From assembly GCA_028873515.1 (NCBI GenBank), contig JAGWIG010000012.1, forward strand, positions 1 to 61,530: a stretch of DNA of 61,530 nucleotides. Direction: 5' to 3'. The stretch is from Pseudomonadota bacterium (GTDB lineage Bacteria > Pseudomonadota > Gammaproteobacteria > Burkholderiales > REEB80). Below, in pieces: positions 8,359 to 17,053 of the stretch (position 1 is its first letter; each line of letters starts with the position of its first letter). The notes under the pieces were generated by a model. The model was not told where the DNA came from. It did not search any database and saw only the letters and a program-made list of their open reading frames with translations. A program made the position numbers and the translations under genes.

Positions 8359-9270
8359 TTATTTCTCCTGTATTTTTTGAATTTCCCAAAGGTTCTTAAA
8401 CCTCTGGACGAATTCACCGTGTTCCTGAACGGTTACGGCTGTTTTTCCTTTTTCGGAAATCGAAACCATGTCGCCTATCTTAACTTCTGCGCAGACAACG
8501 GCTCGCTCGATGTCTTTTCCAATCATCCTGACAATGGAACCGTCACTGGTTTCCACGTCAGCATAGTAACTGGAATAACTGTCATCACCTTCCCCATGCA
8601 TCCCTATACGGTGACACACTAATTTACCTGTGGTAGAACGAAGTTTTTTCCCTTTATGAAAAGGTTTTACCTCCACAATGTTTTGAGTGTCGGCTTCACT
8701 ATATGTTGAAGGGCTTGCGCTTTTGGCAGGCATGATTTGAGACGGTGGTTCCGTCTCAAAAAGCTTAACCTTGCCGGTTTCGCCCTTTTTAACGTGAAGT
8801 AAGCGCCTGGCAAGTTTGAGCGCATCCATTTCAAGCTCTTTTCGGACATGCCCTGCCTGGTATTCCACATTGCCCAGGTTTACCCAGGGTCCGTGTTTTA
8901 AGGCGTTTTTCCCTGACAGGCGAAGCTTTCTTGCCATAAGTTTCTTTTCTATATTGACATAGAGATAAACTATGGCCGTTGCCGAGACTTTCACACGCCA
9001 GATTTCATCGCTCCAAACATGCAATTCTGTTCGAGAAGCAGGAATGATGGTGACATTCGACTTAGAAGCGTCCGGTTGTGAAATCTCCGGAATTGGATTA
9101 GGTTTTTTGAAAGTCCTCAGTCTTACCGCTGCAAATCCAGCAATAGCAACAACTATCGTTAATGGATAAATAGCCAGCAAACCTATGGCAAATAATGAAA
9201 GCCATGCCCAACCCAGCCCAATAAGCCGGTGAGTAAGGTGCTGGCCCCGGATAATTACGGACTGAATCAT
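8359..9270 (-). CDS. Membrane-anchored hypothetical protein in the clamp-SSB operon
   Basis: A 303-residue protein I do not recognise. One or two hydrophobic segments lie at about 17-48 (WAWLSLFAIGLLAIYPL and TIVVAIAGFAAV), followed by a basic patch and a soluble region of roughly 250 residues. Its start overlaps the stop of the 145-aa gene upstream (ATGA type), and ssb begins 4 bp after it ends, so it is firmly part of the clamp/SSB operon. It may tether a replication or repair activity to the membrane, but that is a guess from context. Confidence 0.6.
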   Translation of the reverse strand: MIQSVIIRGQHLTHRLIGLGWAWLSLFAIGLLAIYPLTIVVAIAGFAAVRLRTFKKPNPIPEISQPDASKSNVTIIPASRTELHVWSDEIWRVKVSATAIVYLYVNIEKKLMARKLRLSGKNALKHGPWVNLGNVEYQAGHVRKELEMDALKLARRLLHVKKGETGKVKLFETEPPSQIMPAKSASPSTYSEADTQNIVEVKPFHKGKKLRSTTGKLVCHRIGMHGEGDDSYSSYYADVETSDGSIVRMIGKDIERAVVCAEVKIGDMVSISEKGKTAVTVQEHGEFVQRFKNLWEIQKIQEK

Positions 9271-9704
9271 ACTGATGCCTCCAGATTAAATGGGCCTAAT
9301 TTTTTTCTGAGATAAGCCTTGAATGCTGAACCCACCTCATTGATACCCATCAACCCATCAATTAACGCTTCTGAATTGTAGCCAAACATCAAGCATATTT
9401 CATTGAATGAAATAGCATATTCTTCTGGGCAGAGAAACCATCCGATAAGCTCATTGAGCTCATTGGCTTCTTCTTTATTTAATCCCCTGGTAGCTTTGGC
9501 AGCCGTTAACACATGCAATTGAACCAGACTGTCTTCAAGCAGAATGCCCAACAGCTCCTGATTTTCTTCAGGCGTCAAATCATCGAAAGAAGCTTTTTCT
9601 AAAAACTGATTGTTATTAAGACAGGTATTATCCAGCAATATAAATTCATTCGGTTTAGCCGATACTTCTAACGCCATATTCATGGCACGCGATATGTTTA
9701 CCAT
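9267..9704 (-). CDS. Acidic hypothetical protein in the clamp-SSB operon
   Basis: A 145-residue, Glu/Asn/Leu-rich, probably all-helical protein with no motif I can name. It starts 3 bp after the clamp-like gene ends, with GAGGGTATAAGCC as ribosome binding site, and its stop overlaps the next gene. Tight coupling to a clamp-like gene suggests a partner or regulator of that protein. Confidence 0.6.
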   Translation of the reverse strand: MVNISRAMNMALEVSAKPNEFILLDNTCLNNNQFLEKASFDDLTPEENQELLGILLEDSLVQLHVLTAAKATRGLNKEEANELNELIGWFLCPEEYAISFNEICLMFGYNSEALIDGLMGINEVGSAFKAYLRKKLGPFNLEASV

Positions 9705-9707
9705 GGC

Positions 9708-10742
9708 TTATACCCTCGGAGTTGCGATAACCCATAAACCGCGCTCGGATTCAAAGGAAACCAGTGGGCCTGACTCATTTCTAGCTATTTTTGTTGTTCC
9801 GCGTGAAGCGTTTAAGGCGGACATAACATGACGGCCAAGCAGGGTAAACCGGATATTCTGTTTTCCTGAAACTTCAGCCTCACATGATTCTGTGCCATCT
9901 GCCTGTATACCCTTCACAGAACAGTTTACCTGGGACTTGCCAACCTCAAGCTCAATGTAGGTCTGTTGAGTATTGTCAGCAAGGATAAAGGCAGTCTTAA
10001 TGGCCTCATTCAGGTTTTTGGGAAGAACACTCAAAACCGTTTCTTCTGGAAGAGACTGAATCATTTTATCCACATCAGGATAAGTTCCATCCACGGTTTT
10101 ACAGCGTATGGTAAATTCCTGGAATGTGAATTGCACAATATGGTTAGTGCCAATTGTGATAATGACTTTGTCTGAACTGGCAGCTTCGGTTGCAATTGTC
10201 TGTGCTGAATGAAAAGGCAGAATGAAACTGGCTTCGTTATCCGTTGCCACTTCTTTTTCAGATCGGGCAAGTGAAATGCCATTTGAAGCACAAATTACCA
10301 GTTTATCCCCAGTAAATTTTACATAGGCTCCATTCAGGTATTGACGGATATCATTACAGGACATGCAGTCTGCGACAAAATTCAGGGCATCTGCCAGAAC
10401 TTCACCAGACACGGTTACGCTTAGTAAAATTTCTGGTGGAGTAATGGACGGCACTAATTCATTTGTGGCCTTAAAGAGGTAATGACCTTCTGCATGGGTC
10501 AGGTTTAACTGGCCGTCTGCAATCTTGAGTGTCAATTCATTAGGTAATGCCTTAATCAGCTTGCAGATTTTCTGGTCAATTACGATATCCTGTGTACTAA
10601 ATAAATCATTATTCTGATCGAAAGCAACTTCTACCTGCATTTCATCGTTCGCGGTGATAATAACGTTTCCAGCAATGGAAACACCATGCCTGGATTTTGG
10701 AAGTGCCAAGCTTGCCTTTTCAAAGGCTGTTTTTATTTTCAT
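9708..10742 (-). CDS. DNA sliding clamp (DnaN/beta subunit)-like protein
   Basis: A 344-residue protein that reads like a divergent DNA polymerase III beta clamp. Landmarks in order are NGAYVKFTGDKLVICASNG (equivalent to the NGxxFE...ATDGHRLA region of DnaN), LPFHSAQTI, a GTYPDVDKMI segment (cf. GRFPDY) and a C-terminal TPRV-like tail where DnaN has the PMR(L) end. Length is near the usual 366. Clamps encircle DNA and tether polymerases; a mobile-element copy could serve an element polymerase, exclude the host clamp or recruit host Pol III. It opens an operon ending in ssb. Similarity is modest, and a structural prediction would settle it. Confidence 0.7.
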   Translation of the reverse strand: MKIKTAFEKASLALPKSRHGVSIAGNVIITANDEMQVEVAFDQNNDLFSTQDIVIDQKICKLIKALPNELTLKIADGQLNLTHAEGHYLFKATNELVPSITPPEILLSVTVSGEVLADALNFVADCMSCNDIRQYLNGAYVKFTGDKLVICASNGISLARSEKEVATDNEASFILPFHSAQTIATEAASSDKVIITIGTNHIVQFTFQEFTIRCKTVDGTYPDVDKMIQSLPEETVLSVLPKNLNEAIKTAFILADNTQQTYIELEVGKSQVNCSVKGIQADGTESCEAEVSGKQNIRFTLLGRHVMSALNASRGTTKIARNESGPLVSFESERGLWVIATPRV

Positions 10743-11253
10743 AATTTATCCCTATGAAAAATACCTAAAAGCCTCTTGACCCTCCATAATTTGTGGGCTT
10801 GAGGCGGTGATTTTGAAGAGAAAAACCAAAAATAATGCCGATTAAGGAATACTTGTTTTAGTTATTCGGCATATTTTGGACATCTTCATAAAGAAATGGT
10901 TCATCTTCATGAAAATCGGCCAGCAATCCTTGGCATGGATCACTATCTCACTGGTTTTAAACTTACGGATACTTATTTATGTAAATTTATCATTAACATA
11001 AAAAGCAGTTACAGAACATGATATTCATCATGTTGATATTTCCGGAACAAAATTCCGGTAATTGGATTCCAGTTGCCACTGGACAGGTCATAAACTTATT
11101 CGTGCTTTCCTATGAATTCCTGATTCATAGGAAAGCACCCTTAAGGCGCTTTTTGACAACCTGCGAACAGGTTAGGTGGCATATCCCGGAAGTAAGGCTG
11201 TCAGGGATAATTATGGGGATATCTTTTTAGATATGCAGAATAAATCGTCATGC
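10743..11253. other. 511-bp gene-free region with several hairpins
   Basis: No convincing gene lies between the clamp operon and the sbcC-like gene. The region holds a palindrome AACATGAT/ATCATGTT near 11015-11034, a CCGGAA/TTCCGG hairpin near 11041-11058, a strong 15-bp hairpin at 11102-11138, and AACCTG/CAGGTT near 11159-11174. A 70-codon frame here (11018-11230) has no ribosome binding site and odd composition. The promoter of the clamp operon should be in the left part. Confidence 0.5.
11102..11138. repeat. Perfect 15-bp hairpin
   Basis: GTGCTTTCCTATGAA at 11102-11116 is the exact reverse complement of 11124-11138, with a 7-nt loop TTCCTGA. A GAATTCC sequence lies across the loop. No T-run of terminator length follows on either strand, so a single-strand initiation site, a protein-binding palindrome or a sRNA end are possible. 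Confidence 0.75.
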
Positions 11254-13689
11254 TTATTCAACATGATTTAATTCATCAAGGTTGATGATGACATCCGCTT
11301 CATTCCATAAATCAGGGGTCTGGGTGACAAAATACTCACGATCATAGTTGCCAATTTCCAGCACCCTTTTTTTCATGGACATAAACTGCTTTTTACGTTC
11401 CGGATCCAGGGGGCCATCCGCTTCATCAGAAAAAAGCGTCTTATACTCATTGCCACTGTTATAGGCAATATACAAGGCAATGGCTCGCGTTAGCGTTTCA
11501 TTGATCCAGACTTTTTGCCCTCCTGACATGACCGTAATGCTTTTGGCTTCATTCCGATCTGCGTCATGAACAAGGATATCGAAACCTTCCTTCATTTCTC
11601 CTTTTGCCGTTTGCATCTGTGTCTGAATCGAGACGGTAAATCTTGGCCCATAACATTTCAGAAGCAAATCATTCACAATGCATGCGAGCGTTGGGCCAGC
11701 ATCATCGATACTCAAGGCAACAATGCCGTCATTTCCAAAAGCCTTTGATAACAGGATCCAGTAAGGTATTTCTTCTTCGATCCGATGTATTTTGTTTAAA
11801 GAAGATTCCAGTATTTGAGATTCTGTAGCTATCCGGACAGAAGATGTTTCAAGTTCTGCTATCACGGCCTCTAATTCGGATATCTTGACCGAATGTTCCC
11901 GGGAAACTTTGGCAGCTTGTTCAAGTTCGTTTTCTGCCTTTTTTACTTCATCAATACCCGCATAGAACGGAATAGTCGCCAGTTCCTGTTCAAGAGAAGC
12001 AATAGCCTGTTGGCTTGCATGGGTTCCACTGTCCTGCCTGGAAAGTAACTTTTGTTCTTCGGCTACTTCCTTTTCAATGGATTCCTTAAGCATGGCAGTC
12101 TGGCTATCTCCCATCATTTTTTGATGAGTGATCTGTTCCTTAACCGATGAGATCGTTTTTTCTGCCGCATGCAGTGATGCTTCTAATGCTGTTACAGATT
12201 GAAGCTCCCTGATTCTGCGACGGGTCGATTCAAGCTGGGTTTCGATTTCCTTCTTTTTTGCTTCACACGGGTTATCGGCTGTTTGAGCTTTAAGGACAAT
12301 AATCTGCTTGTTCACCTTTTCCCATTCGATGCGGTGATCCACCACAGCTTTTTCTGCCAAAGGCATAGATTCCTTAGCCAGCATGGCATCCTTAAGCAAG
12401 GGACATGTTGCAGGGAATGATGTGCCATTACATGGCACTTCAGAGATTAATGAAGCGCGTTTCCGATAACTCTCACGTTGTTCAACCAGAACCTTGCCTT
12501 CACGTTCAATTCCGATTTTTTGAGAAATTAGCGTTTCAATCTGTACCATATCTTTGTGATAGGATTCGATTTCTAGCTGAACTGAATTCAAGTTTTGCAT
12601 TAAAACAGCATCAAGGGTGTCCAGCTCTGCCAAAGTAACTTTAGCCGTCATCATTTCTTCTTTTCTGGAAATAATTTTTTCGGCAGCAACCAGGGATGAA
12701 TTAAAAGCCGCCAGGCTTTTTTCTGTATCTGCAGTGACTTTAACCAGAGATTCATTCAGATTCCTGATCTTTTGACGTACCGAATTCATGTCTTCATGAA
12801 AGATAGCCAGTTCCTTGGCAAACCGGTTCTTTTCGACATCAATTCTTTCCAGAATCATTGCACGGCGTTGCACTTTTTCCTGCTCGGAATCCTGACGCGC
12901 ACGTGCCGTAGCCAGTTCAATCTGCATCTTTTCAACCTGTGAAACCAGTTGTGCACCAGATTCTACAAGTTGTACGTGAGATGCCCGGTGCGCGTTCAAT
13001 GTCTGTGTTACTGCGTCAAGCTGCAGCTTTAAGGATTCTGCCTTGGCATTATCCGGCCTTAGCTCCTCCAGCCTTGATTTCAGCTTCTTGCAGACATCTG
13101 CAGCCTTGGCTCCCAATTCCCGTATTTTTTCAAGCCCAAGCAGATCAGCCATGAGGCTTTTGATTTCCCCATTGCTATAACTTGATAAAGGCCTTTTGGT
13201 CTGCGCGGAAAATACGGAAGTGAAAAAAGTTTCAGGACTACCGAGGATTGACTCGATGCATCGATCATAGGTATCTGTTTTTCCATCAGATACGGTTCCA
13301 TCCGGCATGACGTAGGGTTCCCAGCTTTCTCCTTTCTTGATGTGGAGGAAAGCATCCTGTTTTTTAGTTTTATCCGTAACCTTAAAGAGCAGGATTGACT
13401 GATATTGATGGCCTTTATGTTCCCAATGCAATTCTTTCCTGGCTTCAGAGCGGGAAAGATGATCATAGAACGAAAAACTTCCCGGTGAATTTGCCGTTGC
13501 CCTGGAAGGCATAATCCGATAAGGATGCATGTTGTCCAGGATGGTGGTTTTCCCAGTACCATTTGGTGCTACTATCGTAATGGTTTTGGCATTACCACTC
13601 AGTTTTTCCAAATCAAGGATCAGTTCATCCCTACCCATTCCTGAAGCAATACCTGAGAATCCAGATAGGATTAAATGTCTGGGTGTCAT
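11254..13689 (-). CDS. SbcC/Rad50-like SMC ATPase
   Basis: An 811-residue ABC-type ATPase with Walker A APNGTGKTT (41-49), long heptad-rich coiled coils (about 190-380 and 470-640), a central cysteine pair in PCNGTSFPATCP where Rad50/SbcC proteins carry the zinc hook (non-canonical spacing here), an ABC signature MSGGQK (721-726) and Walker B with D-loop FSDEADGPLD (753-762). It is shorter than E. coli SbcC. With an SbcD-like nuclease (15851-17044) it would form a hairpin- and end-processing nuclease. The start overlaps the 76-aa gene upstream (ATGA). sbcC and sbcD are separated here by envelope genes, which is unusual. Confidence 0.82.
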   Translation of the reverse strand: MTPRHLILSGFSGIASGMGRDELILDLEKLSGNAKTITIVAPNGTGKTTILDNMHPYRIMPSRATANSPGSFSFYDHLSRSEARKELHWEHKGHQYQSILLFKVTDKTKKQDAFLHIKKGESWEPYVMPDGTVSDGKTDTYDRCIESILGSPETFFTSVFSAQTKRPLSSYSNGEIKSLMADLLGLEKIRELGAKAADVCKKLKSRLEELRPDNAKAESLKLQLDAVTQTLNAHRASHVQLVESGAQLVSQVEKMQIELATARARQDSEQEKVQRRAMILERIDVEKNRFAKELAIFHEDMNSVRQKIRNLNESLVKVTADTEKSLAAFNSSLVAAEKIISRKEEMMTAKVTLAELDTLDAVLMQNLNSVQLEIESYHKDMVQIETLISQKIGIEREGKVLVEQRESYRKRASLISEVPCNGTSFPATCPLLKDAMLAKESMPLAEKAVVDHRIEWEKVNKQIIVLKAQTADNPCEAKKKEIETQLESTRRRIRELQSVTALEASLHAAEKTISSVKEQITHQKMMGDSQTAMLKESIEKEVAEEQKLLSRQDSGTHASQQAIASLEQELATIPFYAGIDEVKKAENELEQAAKVSREHSVKISELEAVIAELETSSVRIATESQILESSLNKIHRIEEEIPYWILLSKAFGNDGIVALSIDDAGPTLACIVNDLLLKCYGPRFTVSIQTQMQTAKGEMKEGFDILVHDADRNEAKSITVMSGGQKVWINETLTRAIALYIAYNSGNEYKTLFSDEADGPLDPERKKQFMSMKKRVLEIGNYDREYFVTQTPDLWNEADVIINLDELNHVE

Positions 13690-13916
13690 GATTCCCCCAT
13701 GCGACCAGTTCTGCTATTGTCAGATTGAATACTGTCATGAATTGCGTAGCAGGCTGTGGCGTTTGTTTCCCGGCAAACCAGAATGGCTTTCCCGGAAGGT
13801 AATGCGCCTATACCAACTGCTGCTACTCCTATTTTCTTGTCCATTTCACTGAAATTGATCTCCCGTACTTCATGAAGACCTCTTTTTTCAAGAAATTCTT
13901 TTACTTCGTTGCTCAT
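13686..13916 (-). CDS. Small hypothetical protein coupled to the SbcC-like gene
   Basis: 76 residues, not recognised. The ATG has a strong AAGGAG upstream, and the gene overlaps the start of the sbcC-like gene by 4 bp, so the two are translationally coupled. There are no membrane segments or metal motifs. Confidence 0.65.
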   Translation of the reverse strand: MSNEVKEFLEKRGLHEVREINFSEMDKKIGVAAVGIGALPSGKAILVCRETNATACYAIHDSIQSDNSRTGRMGES

Positions 13917-13980
13917 CTGTTACTCCTTGACCTATATCATCCCGGACGACCTGTTTCTGATCGTTCCAGGCCGAGGTTTT

Positions 13981-14020
13981 GAATTCTTTCCCCGGCATAA
14001 AAATTTGCAGGGGTTTGAAA
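13981..14020 (-). promoter_or_regulatory. GAATTC stem-loop motif, copy H
   Basis: GAATTC, then CCCC ... GGGG with a long AT-rich loop, then TTTGAAA, 65 bp before the 76-aa/sbcC transcript. The stem is less regular than in copies A-D. The rest of 13917-14190 shows no gene; a 99-codon frame there lacks a ribosome binding site. Confidence 0.4.
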
Positions 14021-14190
14021 TCCGGTATTCGTGTTCCTGAATTACGGTTGATTAAATTCCAGCTTGCGCTGGTGCTAAAAAACGATGTTTTCCAAAGGAT
14101 TACCATTTCCCTTTGGGAAAGACCGGTTTTAGTAATTGGGATGACGTAGTTAGAAAGATCCCCTCCACGTTGAACGTGGAGGGGCATTGA

Positions 14191-14754
14191 TCAGAAAGCG
14201 GAAATTTTGACCTGAATGGTCTGTCCGGGTGGAGACTGCATTAAGGCAGTCCCTCTTTTACCGTTGTATACATACGTTACACGGTATCCGGTAATAACCC
14301 TTTTCTGCACGTTCTGACATTGCTGTTGCATGCCAGTACTGGTGTTGCTGCTATTGTTTTGTAGCCGATCGCCTGTTATGGCCCCTGCAATGGCTCCTGC
14401 CGCACCTGCTGCGACCTTGCCATTACCCTGGCCAACCTGGCTGCCGACTAGCGCACCGACTACACCACCGAAAATGGATCCAACCATTGAATGGTTTTGA
14501 ACCTTGGCCCGGACAGGAACGTTATAGCATTCCTGGCCAACCACAGTCTGATAAACCGGGCTGCTGCTTACAACTGCTGCCTGATCGATTATATCGGCAG
14601 CCTGGGCTGGCGATACAAACGTAGACAGCATGAACAGACCAACCATTCCAAAAACATTCAGGCAGTTGTCAATTTTATGAGGGCAATGTGGTGCGGCAAA
14701 TACAGCGATACTAGAAATGATGAGGACAAAGAGTTCGAAATAAATGTGATTCAT
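14191..14754 (-). CDS. Glycine-zipper envelope protein (17-kDa antigen-like)
   Basis: A 187-residue exported protein. The centre (about 90-130) is a glycine-zipper 2TM segment (GGVVGALVGSQVGQGNGKVA and GAAGAIAGAITGD) as in Rickettsia 17-kDa-antigen/SlyB-like proteins. The C-terminal part has the usual YRVTYVYNGK pattern. A signal-peptide-like stretch (MVGLFMLSTFVSPAQA) begins at residue 37, so translation may really start at 14646; the longer frame overlaps the upstream gene's stop by 4 bp. Such proteins sit in the outer membrane or periplasm; a role in conjugation or envelope stability is possible but unproven. Confidence 0.75.
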   Translation of the reverse strand: MNHIYFELFVLIISSIAVFAAPHCPHKIDNCLNVFGMVGLFMLSTFVSPAQAADIIDQAAVVSSSPVYQTVVGQECYNVPVRAKVQNHSMVGSIFGGVVGALVGSQVGQGNGKVAAGAAGAIAGAITGDRLQNNSSNTSTGMQQQCQNVQKRVITGYRVTYVYNGKRGTALMQSPPGQTIQVKISAF

Positions 14755-15071
14755 TTCTGATCTCCTGGGCCATAACCATTATAGTAGGTAGTCGGGCCGT
14801 AAGTGACCTGGCCGACCGATTCATATCCAACCTGCTGTTGAACAGACTGGACGTTCTGGCTGGAATCAGCCATTCGGTTTGAAACATACTGGGCAGCCAT
14901 TCCACCCAGAGCGCTCCCCAACATCGGTCCATAATAGCTGTTATTTCCGCCAAGTCTGGATCCAAGCGCAGAACCAATCATGGTTCCAAGCATTTGACTG
15001 TAATAATCTGCAGCATTGGCATTCACTGAAATGCTTAACAGGACAGCCATAATTAAAAATGATTTTTTCAT
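14751..15071 (-). CDS. Small exported glycine-zipper protein
   Basis: I chose the ATG at 15071, which has GTGGAG upstream and begins a good signal peptide (MKKSFLIMAVLLSISVNANA). The mature 86 residues contain two glycine-zipper stretches (GTMIGSALGSRLGG, GPMLGSALGGMAAQ). It overlaps the following 187-aa glycine-zipper gene by 4 bp, making a two-gene envelope pair. Confidence 0.7.
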   Translation of the reverse strand: MKKSFLIMAVLLSISVNANAADYYSQMLGTMIGSALGSRLGGNNSYYGPMLGSALGGMAAQYVSNRMADSSQNVQSVQQQVGYESVGQVTYGPTTYYNGYGPGDQK

Positions 15072-15123
15072 GTTTACTCCACAATTAAACGGAGAAACCC
15101 AACCCATAAGAGTGTGGATCCCA

Positions 15124-15531
15124 TTATGCGTTGAGATAATTGACACTTGAATGTCTTTCCATGTAAAGACGAGCCTCTACCATGGATTTGCGCTGGATTT
15201 CCTCAAACTTTCCATGCATGGGCTCCAGAAGAATCTGCTGGTTTTTTGAAAGGATGATCTTGCGGATTACCTTCTTCCCGGCAACAGGTTGCAAGGATAA
15301 TGCAGCGCCATGTCCTAACGGATACAGAATATTCGATGAATGATTGTCATTAGCCGCAACCTTGGATGTAACCTTGGATTGGACTTTTACTGAACGTCTT
15401 TTCCATTTCCATATTCCCCATGCTGCCAAGGCATACACAGGAAATAAAAAGGGAAGGACTGCCAGGGCAAAAGTCAAAACGATTGCTGCCCAAAGGTAAA
15501 GCATTCCCTTGATGGATATAATATGTTGCAT
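15124..15531 (-). CDS. Small membrane protein under the duplicated leader
   Basis: 135 residues from the ATG at 15531, which has a strong GAGGAGAACACC site. One or two hydrophobic segments (MLYLWAAIVLTFALAVLPFL, then VYALAAWGIW) precede a basic cytoplasmic stretch (KWKRRSVKVQSK) and a helical tail. Function unknown. Its leader is nearly identical to that of the gene at 32992-33270, although the two proteins differ apart from MQ at the start; the shared part is therefore regulatory. Confidence 0.7.
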   Translation of the reverse strand: MQHIISIKGMLYLWAAIVLTFALAVLPFLFPVYALAAWGIWKWKRRSVKVQSKVTSKVAANDNHSSNILYPLGHGAALSLQPVAGKKVIRKIILSKNQQILLEPMHGKFEEIQRKSMVEARLYMERHSSVNYLNA

Positions 15532-15690
15532 GGTGTTCTCCTCGATCGCTGGTCGGGCGAAAGAAAAAACCACCATGCTGACCAGGCAGGTGGTAAAACA
15601 CTGCCTGGTTAGGCTGACTCTCCTGGGATAAATCCTGGGAGATGAATTCTTCGATAACCTCGAAGACGGGGGTTTAGCACTAATAATTAT
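15532..15690 (-). promoter_or_regulatory. Duplicated leader with antiterminator/terminator hairpins, copy 1
   Basis: Read on the minus strand: a CATAAT box (about 15690), a GAATTC-associated stem CTTCGA/TCGAAG (15649-15665), a hairpin with TCTCC/GGAGA and GGAT/ATCC arms (15619-15642), then two alternatives. Arms ACCAGGCAG/CTGCCTGGT (15581-15609, 9 bp perfect) compete with ACCACC-TGC/GCA-GGTGGT (15569-15594), which is followed by six T (15564-15569). The shared segment makes them mutually exclusive, as in transcription attenuators and riboswitches. The ribosome binding site follows. No known riboswitch class is recognised. Confidence 0.65.
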
Positions 15691-15814
15691 GGGGAAGGCT
15701 GTAGCCGTATTTTGGTGAAATCATGATGGTTTTTTTGATGTTTTCAACAACTGGCTGTCCAATAAATCTGCTTTATTGGACAATCAACTATTGACAAGGG
15801 TAACCCCAGTGATG

Positions 15815-15840
15815 AAACCCGCCGCCAAAGCGACGGGTTT
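15815..15840 (-). terminator. Terminator of the SbcD-like gene
   Basis: On the minus strand AAACCCG and CGGGTTT arms with a GCTTTGGCGG loop region form a hairpin 10 bp after the sbcD-like stop. The T-run is only three long, so the terminator is weaker than its neighbours. Confidence 0.6.
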
Positions 15841-15850
15841 CCTGGGTAGA

Positions 15851-17044
15851 CTATTGCAGAATCGATGCAACGATCTCATCGGGTTCCTTCAAAAGAAGGG
15901 ACTCCAACCGTGTGGATAAGGGTTCCTGATTCGTATTGGAAACCTCACACCATTTTGCCAGCTTGTCACCAAAGCTTTGCGAGTTGTTTATTCCTTCAGC
16001 ACGGGTACGCTGAATAGGAAGAATACGACCTTCAAGCTTGATTCCTGCGGATTGCTCAAACAAGACTTCAATGGCTGCCCGGTCGATGACGTTCTGATGT
16101 TCTTCATCAATCTGCCAACGAACCCGGACAAAGGCTCCCTGCGCTTCACCAGCTAGTTGACGCAGTGCATCCATGTCCGGCTCGCCATTAAATTCTGCAT
16201 AAAGCATTTTTCTGGCCGGTGTTTCCTTGAACGAGAAGGAAGCATTGGATGCTGTCACATCCCAAACAATAAACCCTTTTGGATCTTCCTCACCATAATG
16301 CAGCCTTCCGATTGAACCGGCATAGGCAATACTTTGCCCGCCATTTTCCCAATGTTGATGTTTGTGAATATGGCTGAGCATGACCGCCGATGTTCCGGCA
16401 GAAAACAGGATGCCTGTGGTGAATTCATGATCCAGGGAAGCCATGGTGAATCCATGCTCCGTGATGCATCCTGTTACTGTTCCATGGGATACCAGGACAG
16501 TCGGGATGCCGGAAGCAGAGGCGGCCATGTTGATATCCGTAAATCCCGACATTAGGTCTGCAAGGATTTCACTTAATGACGTGGAAGCATTTTCTGCACC
16601 AATTGTTGCAGCCAGAACGCAACGGTTAACGGTTGGTATGACTGTAAACAGACATTTTGTTCCGTTTGGGAGTGCATGAAAGCGCCACCCTTCCGAAGCA
16701 ATCCATTCGTTTTTATCGGTAAGGGCTACCTGCCCTATGCGATCAGCTACGAACACAGGATAGTTATTGCCAATTTTCCCAAACAGGTTCAGGGTTCCAG
16801 GAGGTTCATGCGAGAAGGTTCCCTGCAGCATGAGTACCGGCATCACCGTGGTCAGTTTAACAATTTGCCGAGCCAATGCATCAACGGCTGGAGAATGTAA
16901 ATCCTGGCGATGGTCGGTTGAGTCTCCTGATAAAACGGCGACTTCACAGCCTGTCGCCTGTTCTACCGCATAAGCAAAACAGCGATCTACTTCTTCCAGG
17001 GTTTCATTGGAATAATGAAGATCGCCTGCATGAAAAATCTTCAT
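15851..17044 (-). CDS. SbcD/Mre11-like exonuclease
   Basis: A 397-residue calcineurin-like metallophosphoesterase. Motifs in order: DLH at 8-10 (FHAGDLHYS), GDSTDHR near 40, a LQGTFSHE segment where Mre11 has GNHD, LVSHG near 195, and LSHIHKHQ near 223. These are the metal ligands of SbcD/Mre11 nucleases, although GTFSHE replaces the canonical GNHD. Partner of the SbcC-like ATPase at 11254-13689. It has AAGGAAAGATA before the ATG and lies 9 bp after the 408-aa gene, in the same transcript. The likely job is processing hairpins or ends during replication or transfer. Confidence 0.85.
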   Translation of the reverse strand: MKIFHAGDLHYSNETLEEVDRCFAYAVEQATGCEVAVLSGDSTDHRQDLHSPAVDALARQIVKLTTVMPVLMLQGTFSHEPPGTLNLFGKIGNNYPVFVADRIGQVALTDKNEWIASEGWRFHALPNGTKCLFTVIPTVNRCVLAATIGAENASTSLSEILADLMSGFTDINMAASASGIPTVLVSHGTVTGCITEHGFTMASLDHEFTTGILFSAGTSAVMLSHIHKHQHWENGGQSIAYAGSIGRLHYGEEDPKGFIVWDVTASNASFSFKETPARKMLYAEFNGEPDMDALRQLAGEAQGAFVRVRWQIDEEHQNVIDRAAIEVLFEQSAGIKLEGRILPIQRTRAEGINNSQSFGDKLAKWCEVSNTNQEPLSTRLESLLLKEPDEIVASILQ

Positions 17045-17053
17045 TATCTTTCC

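Noticed and set aside
11018-11230. 70-codon plus-strand frame in the 10.7-11.2 kb gap
   Set aside because: Runs through hairpins and has no start signal or protein-like composition.
13888-14187. 99-codon frame upstream of the 76-aa gene
   Set aside because: No ribosome binding site, odd composition, overlaps leader motif H; probably non-coding.
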